Source: Halopseudomonas pachastrellae (GTDB lineage Bacteria > Pseudomonadota > Gammaproteobacteria > Pseudomonadales > Pseudomonadaceae). Taken from it: DNA of 64,000 nucleotides. Shown here piece after piece: positions 62,954 through 64,000 of the stretch (position 1 is the first letter of the stretch; the number at the start of each line of letters is the position of its first letter). The notes below the pieces were generated by a model. It had not been told where the DNA came from, ran no database searches, and saw nothing but the letters and a program-made list of their open reading frames with translations. A program made the translations under genes and the position numbers. The stretch covers positions 1-64,000 of the forward strand of contig NZ_FOUD01000001.1 of NCBI RefSeq assembly GCF_900114765.1, in the 5' to 3' direction.

Positions 62954-64000
62954 ATGAAACGTATTATGTATTCTGGTGCCGGCCTGCTGGTACTGCTGCT
63001 GGCCTTCTTTGCCTTCAACATGGCCACCGGGGTGTTGCTGCCCGGTGCCCGCCTGGATCTGACCGAACAGAAGCTGTACACCCTGTCGGACGGTACCCGG
63101 GAGATTCTGCAAGAGCTGGAAGAGCCGATTGATCTGTATTTCTTCTTCTCCGAGGGCGCCAGCAAGGATCTGGTGGTGCTGCGCAACTACCAGCGCCGCG
63201 TGGCGGAAATGCTCAAGGAGTACGAGCGCCGCGCCGACGGCATGATCCGCCTGCACATTATCGACCCTGAACCCTTCTCCGAAGCGGAGGATCGCGCAGC
63301 CGAGTTTGGCCTGCAGGCCATTCCGCTGAGCGAGAGCGGTGATTCGCTGTACTTTGGTCTGGCCGGCACCAACGAGCTGGCCCAGCGCGAGATCATCCCG
63401 TTCTTCGCACTCGAGCAGGAGAACATGCTCGAGTACGAGCTGAGCCGTCTGGTCAGCACGCTGGCCAAGCCCGACAAGCCGCAGGTCGGCCTGATCAGCG
63501 GCTTGCCGGTAGACGGTGGCATGAATCCCTACTCGCAGCAGCCACAGGCCCCTTGGGTCGCGCTGGAGCAGATGCGTCAGGTGTTTGAAGTCAAAACCCT
63601 GGCCGAGGATGTGGACGCCATTCCCGAGGATATTCAGGTCCTGCTGCTGATTCACCCCAAAGCGCTCAGCGAGGCTGCGCTCTACGCGGTCGATCAGTTC
63701 GTCCTGCGTGGCGGCAAGCTGCTGGCCTTTGTTGACCCGTTCGCCGAGGCCGATCAGGGCATGGAAGCGATGATCGAAGGCATGGCTGACGGCAAGGCGT
63801 CGGATCTGGGCCCGCTGCTACAGGCCTGGGGCGTTGCCTATAACCCGGAGCGGGTGGTGGTGGATGCGCGTCAGGGCATGGCCGTTGGCCGTGGTCAGGG
63901 CCAGCGTCCGGCGCGCCACATCGGCTGGCTCGAGGTTGAGCCCGCGCAGATCAATCGCGAAGACACCATCACCGCACCGCTGCAGCTGCTGACCGTGGCC
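62954..64000 (+). CDS. Gld-type ABC transporter, auxiliary (GldG-like) protein, cut by window edge
   Basis: The frame is open from ATG 62954, preceded by AAAGGAG, to the last base, so 349 residues are visible and the C-terminus is missing. A membrane helix lies at about 5-27 (MYSGAGLLVLLLAFFAFNMATG); a large extracytoplasmic region follows with LDLTEQKLYTLSDGTREIL and LYFFFSEGASKDLVVLRNYQRR, as in GldG/DUF7088-type auxiliary proteins. The DQFVLRGGKLLAFVDPF segment is also family-like. It completes the three-gene set started at 61277. Confidence 0.85.
   Translation, partial: MKRIMYSGAGLLVLLLAFFAFNMATGVLLPGARLDLTEQKLYTLSDGTREILQELEEPIDLYFFFSEGASKDLVVLRNYQRRVAEMLKEYERRADGMIRLHIIDPEPFSEAEDRAAEFGLQAIPLSESGDSLYFGLAGTNELAQREIIPFFALEQENMLEYELSRLVSTLAKPDKPQVGLISGLPVDGGMNPYSQQPQAPWVALEQMRQVFEVKTLAEDVDAIPEDIQVLLLIHPKALSEAALYAVDQFVLRGGKLLAFVDPFAEADQGMEAMIEGMADGKASDLGPLLQAWGVAYNPERVVVDARQGMAVGRGQGQRPARHIGWLEVEPAQINREDTITAPLQLLTVA

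Overview
This window looks like chromosomal DNA of a gammaproteobacterium of the Pseudomonas / Halopseudomonas group. The evidence is the block algU-mucA-mucB-mucC-mucD, the order lepA-lepB-DUF4845-rnc-era-recO-pdxJ-acpS, the order gacS / cysM-rlmD-relA-mazG, the run ppc-adk-tsaB-rsmJ-plsB, the moderately high GC and a Pseudomonas-type REP doublet. The species is not identified. Most of the window is dense housekeeping sequence with short gaps. No rRNA, tRNA, CRISPR array or prophage was recognised.

Layout. 1-3.1 kb is the most accessory part: the tail of an IS110-type transposase cut by the window edge, a REP doublet, a class III CoA-transferase and a soluble PAS-PAS chemoreceptor resembling BdlA. 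3.2-6.1 kb holds a YedI-type membrane protein (TTG start), a PAS-GGDEF diguanylate cyclase and an MgtC-like protein. 6.3-16.4 kb is a six-gene, one-direction cluster: a DUF2170/YjfI protein with an RHH-like N-terminus, PspA/IM30, an NfeD-like YqiJ, a flotillin YqiK, a 1741-residue coiled-coil AAA ATPase and a single-HKD phospholipase-D-like protein. A pair of TTACATGT sites precedes it. This is the best candidate for an under-described system, probably membrane stress or remodelling. 16.5-24.5 kb holds yaeQ-recJ, a globin-PAS-GGDEF-EAL sensor, prfB with its programmed +1 frameshift, and lysS.

24.6-32.1 kb holds a QEGLA-motif protease-like protein, a small membrane protein, ung, an enoyl-CoA hydratase homologue, an HDOD protein, ygfZ, sdhE-ygfX and nadB. 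32.3-36.6 kb is the extracytoplasmic stress operon algU-mucABCD behind two sigma-E-type promoters. 36.8-43.4 kb runs lepA to acpS with many 1-8 nt overlaps. 43.3-51.6 kb has gacS converging on acpS, then cysM-rlmD-relA-mazG (sulfur, 23S rRNA modification, stringent response). 51.6-61 kb has an RHH-like small protein, ppc, adk, tsaB, two proteins of unknown function, rsmJ and plsB. 61.3-64 kb is a Gld-type ABC transporter operon running off the right edge.

How the parts relate. Envelope and stress functions dominate: AlgU/Muc, the Psp-flotillin-ATPase cluster, GacS, RelA, LepB and PlsB. Three proteins bear directly on c-di-GMP or its readout: the PAS-GGDEF cyclase, the globin GGDEF-EAL protein and the BdlA-like receptor. 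Start sites were refined from ribosome binding sites, overlaps and family lengths; where two starts are possible this is stated.
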